Both the position numbers and the translations under genes were made by a program. This document shows, one piece after another, positions 23,334-24,937 of a stretch of 24,937 nucleotides of DNA. Source of the stretch: 43-108 sp001915545 (GTDB lineage: Bacteria; Bacteroidota; Bacteroidia; Bacteroidales; Bacteroidaceae); the NCBI GenBank assembly GCA_902491215.1, contig CABUGV010000044.1, forward strand, positions 1-24,937. The letters are read 5' to 3'. Each line of letters begins with the position of its first letter. Positions within the stretch are counted from its first letter, which is position 1. The notes beneath the pieces were generated by a model. That model was given only the letters and a program-made list of their open reading frames with translations. It was not told where the DNA came from and did not search any database.

Positions 23334-23661
23334 ATGAATTGGATTATCTTATTATTGGCCGGACTCTTTGAAGTAAGCCTGACTTTTTGTTTGGGGAAGA
23401 CTCGGACCGCATCCGGTTTTGAGTTCTATCTTTGGGGCGGAGGTTTTCTTGTCTCCACAATATTAAGCATGACACTGCTTGCCAAGGCCGTACAAACGTT
23501 GCCGTTAGGCACAGCTTATGCCATTTGGACGGGTATCGGGGCGGTAGGTACGGTCCTGATAGGGCATTTTTGTCTTTAAGGAGCCGGCCACACCGATACG
23601 GCTTTTCTTCTTGTTCACGCTGATAGCGTCTTTGATAGGTTTGAAGATTGTTTCTTACTGA
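23334..23661 (+). pseudogene. SMR-family transporter (SugE/Gdx-like), broken by one extra G
   Basis: The open frame stops at 23579 after 81 aa, but the third frame continues without interruption as IFVFKEPATPIRLFFLFTLIASLIGLKIVSY to a TGA at 23659-23661. Removing one G from the run at 23562-23564 restores a 108-aa four-helix protein, normal for the family. The N-terminal part has LLLAGLFEV with the essential glutamate at residue 13, as in SugE/Gdx (EmrE has it at 14), and AKAVQTLPLGTAYAIWTGIGAVGTVLIG, the conserved WTGIGAVG helix. The Trp after E13 in E. coli SugE is Leu here. It would export small cations such as guanidinium or quaternary ammonium compounds by proton exchange. It lies 33 bases after the nitroreductase and 11 before the MFS gene. 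A sequencing error would make it a normal gene. Confidence 0.82.
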
Positions 23662-23672
23662 AAGGGGAATAC

Positions 23673-24857
23673 ATGAAATATGAATTGAAAGCCAACCAGG
23701 GTATTCCGGCTTCATTGCTGGTCATGCTTTCCATTGCAACCGGATTATCAGTCGCCAACTGTTACTATAACCAGCCCTTGTTGGGCAGTATAGCCACAGA
23801 TTTTAAAATAAATGATTTATCCGCCAATGCGGTAGCGACCTTAACGCAAGTCGGCTATATGCTTGGTCTGCTGTTTGTCATTCCATTGGGAGACCTGCTT
23901 TCACGCCGTAAGTTGATATTAACCAACTACGTTCTTGCAGCCTGCTCTCTGCTGGCGATTGGTACGGCACAGGACATCCGTATCGTATGGGTGGCATCGC
24001 TGATAACCGGAGCGACGTCTGTCATGCCTCAGTTCTTCATACCGCTTGTGTCTTATCATTCAGCCCCAAGCCATAAGACGCGCAATGTAGGCATCATGCA
24101 GTCCTGTCTGTTGGTGGGAATTTTGGGCTCACGGATACTGAGTGGACTGATTGCCAATGCCTGGGGGTGGCGCATGGTGTATTTCATAGCGGCCGGACTG
24201 ATGACGTATTGCTGGTTGATGATGTACAAAGTGCTTCCCGCATTGCCCGCACAGGCAAAAGAAACATACGGAAGGCTGATGAAGTCGCTATGGCATATTC
24301 TGCGGAAATATCCATACCTGCGCATTGCTTCCGCTCGGGCGGCATTGGCTTATGGCGCTTTCTTTGCCTTATGGAGTTGCCTTGCCTTCAAGATGAAGCA
24401 AGCCCCTTTTTTTGCCGGAGATGATATCATAGGGGCATTGGGATTTTGCGGATTGGCAGGAGCTGCTACTGTGGTATTCATCAGTAAATATATTTCTGTT
24501 TATGGAGCCAGACGTTTTTCTCTCATGGGTGGAGCCGTTATGCTGGTGGCTTGGCTGACAGCATGGTGGGGCGGCGACAGCTACGCAGGCATTATCATTG
24601 CCATTCTTCTGATTGATGCGGGAATGCAGAGCATTCATCTTGCCAATCAAACCAGTGTAGTAACGCTTGACGCTGAAGCCATCAACCGTGTAAACACGCT
24701 TTACATGACCATTTATTTTCTTGGCGGTTCTGTGGGAACGTTTGTAGCCGGCATCTGCTGGGAGCATTTTCAATGGACGGGAACAGCCATAGCGGGACTG
24801 ATTTTCATTGCCTTGTCCTTGCTGGTCAGTTTTACATTTAAGGAAAGTAAGATATGA
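23673..24857 (+). CDS. MFS transporter (12 transmembrane helices)
   Basis: This 394-aa inner-membrane protein has the length and hydrophobicity of a 12-helix major facilitator. TM1 carries ATGLSVANCYYNQPLLGSIATDF, and the loop between TM2 and TM3 carries the family motif G-D-L-L-S-R-R-K (73-80). The middle loop near 190-215 contains AQAKETYGRLMKSLWHILRKYPYLR, the usual cytoplasmic linker. The N-terminal NQPLLGSIATDF pattern is shared with YgaY-like MFS drug-efflux proteins, but the substrate cannot be predicted. It is the last gene of the nitroreductase - SMR - MFS operon, separated from the SMR stop by 11 bases. No signal of damage was found. It is consistent with efflux of a compound or its reduced product. 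Confidence 0.87.
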   Translation: MKYELKANQGIPASLLVMLSIATGLSVANCYYNQPLLGSIATDFKINDLSANAVATLTQVGYMLGLLFVIPLGDLLSRRKLILTNYVLAACSLLAIGTAQDIRIVWVASLITGATSVMPQFFIPLVSYHSAPSHKTRNVGIMQSCLLVGILGSRILSGLIANAWGWRMVYFIAAGLMTYCWLMMYKVLPALPAQAKETYGRLMKSLWHILRKYPYLRIASARAALAYGAFFALWSCLAFKMKQAPFFAGDDIIGALGFCGLAGAATVVFISKYISVYGARRFSLMGGAVMLVAWLTAWWGGDSYAGIIIAILLIDAGMQSIHLANQTSVVTLDAEAINRVNTLYMTIYFLGGSVGTFVAGICWEHFQWTGTAIAGLIFIALSLLVSFTFKESKI

Positions 24858-24873
24858 GCTCCAAACATCATAT

Positions 24874-24916
24874 CCTATTTGATAGGGTGTCCAGTTCTAC
24901 GTTCCTAAAAACGTAG
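24874..24916 (+). terminator. Tandem small stem-loops after the MFS gene
   Basis: CCTAT (24874-24878) can pair with ATAGG (24882-24886). Just beyond it, CTACGTT (24897-24903) pairs perfectly with AACGTAG (24910-24916) around a 6-base loop. The second could end the operon, but no T-run follows before the window ends. Confidence 0.35.
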
Positions 24917-24937
24917 TACAAAACGCCCTCGTTATTG

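Noticed and set aside
24369..24773. 134-aa minus-strand frame opposite the MFS gene
   Set aside because: It is antisense to a hydrophobic transporter and shows no motif.
24874..24916. Paired stem-loops at the right edge as an attachment site or element end
   Set aside because: No matching sequence was found near 18600-18800, and operon termination is a simpler reading.
1..24937. tRNA, rRNA, CRISPR array or riboswitch
   Set aside because: I saw no cloverleaf, conserved rRNA stretch, regularly spaced repeats or known riboswitch core on reading. A covariance-model scan (tRNAscan-SE, Infernal) would be needed to be certain.

Overview
The window looks like a chromosomal segment of a Bacteroidales bacterium (Bacteroidota, possibly Prevotellaceae or a relative). 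The evidence is a SusR-like propeller/AraC regulator beside a GH97 enzyme, lipoproteins with an acidic residue cluster after the lipobox Cys, near absence of Shine-Dalgarno sequences, and repeated matches to the Bacteroidales -7 promoter element TAnnTTTG (with TTTG about 20 bases upstream in the best cases). No rRNA, tRNA or CRISPR array was seen.

Region 1 (1-7760) is a small glycan-use locus. A GH97 glycosidase gene and a membrane-anchored sensor/AraC regulator form a leftward operon (5088 to 173). It is divergent from a secreted heparinase II/III-family protein (5370-7700), which ends in a perfect 23-bp inverted repeat. There is no SusC/SusD pair in view.

Region 2 (7917-12156) holds short, mostly uncharacterised genes: an AT-rich lipoprotein, a protein with features of the PD-(D/E)XK nuclease fold, a two-gene leftward unit (a 68-aa four-Cys protein and a 59-aa winged-helix-like protein), a divergent DUF169 protein, a CPDC thioredoxin-fold protein and a PaaI-type thioesterase.

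Region 3 (12447-16430) is ordinary chromosome: a small GNAT-like protein, two different L,D-transpeptidase-type cell-wall enzymes, an L-threonine aldolase-type PLP enzyme and a DUF1847 protein, closed by a strong intrinsic terminator. A WYL-domain regulator follows on the other strand.

Region 4 (17539-about 22050) is a decayed integration site. The 3' third of a large glycoside hydrolase (GH106-like) survives with its terminator. Its 5' part is replaced by integrase DNA. The integrase region is a fusion of two tyrosine recombinase genes: the first has an in-frame amber codon, the join is out of frame, and the second has a further frameshift. A RhuM-like small protein and two small HTH proteins, arranged like the excisionase genes of Bacteroides conjugative transposons, follow.

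Region 5 (22051-24857) looks like cargo or a stress/efflux cluster: a Crp/Fnr regulator divergent from a nitroreductase - SMR transporter - MFS transporter operon. The SMR gene is broken by one extra G. The intergenic region carries two 13-base repeats, each containing TTTG-N-CAAA, that look like an operator.

All functional calls come from reading the translated sequence and from memory of families. No database search was run.
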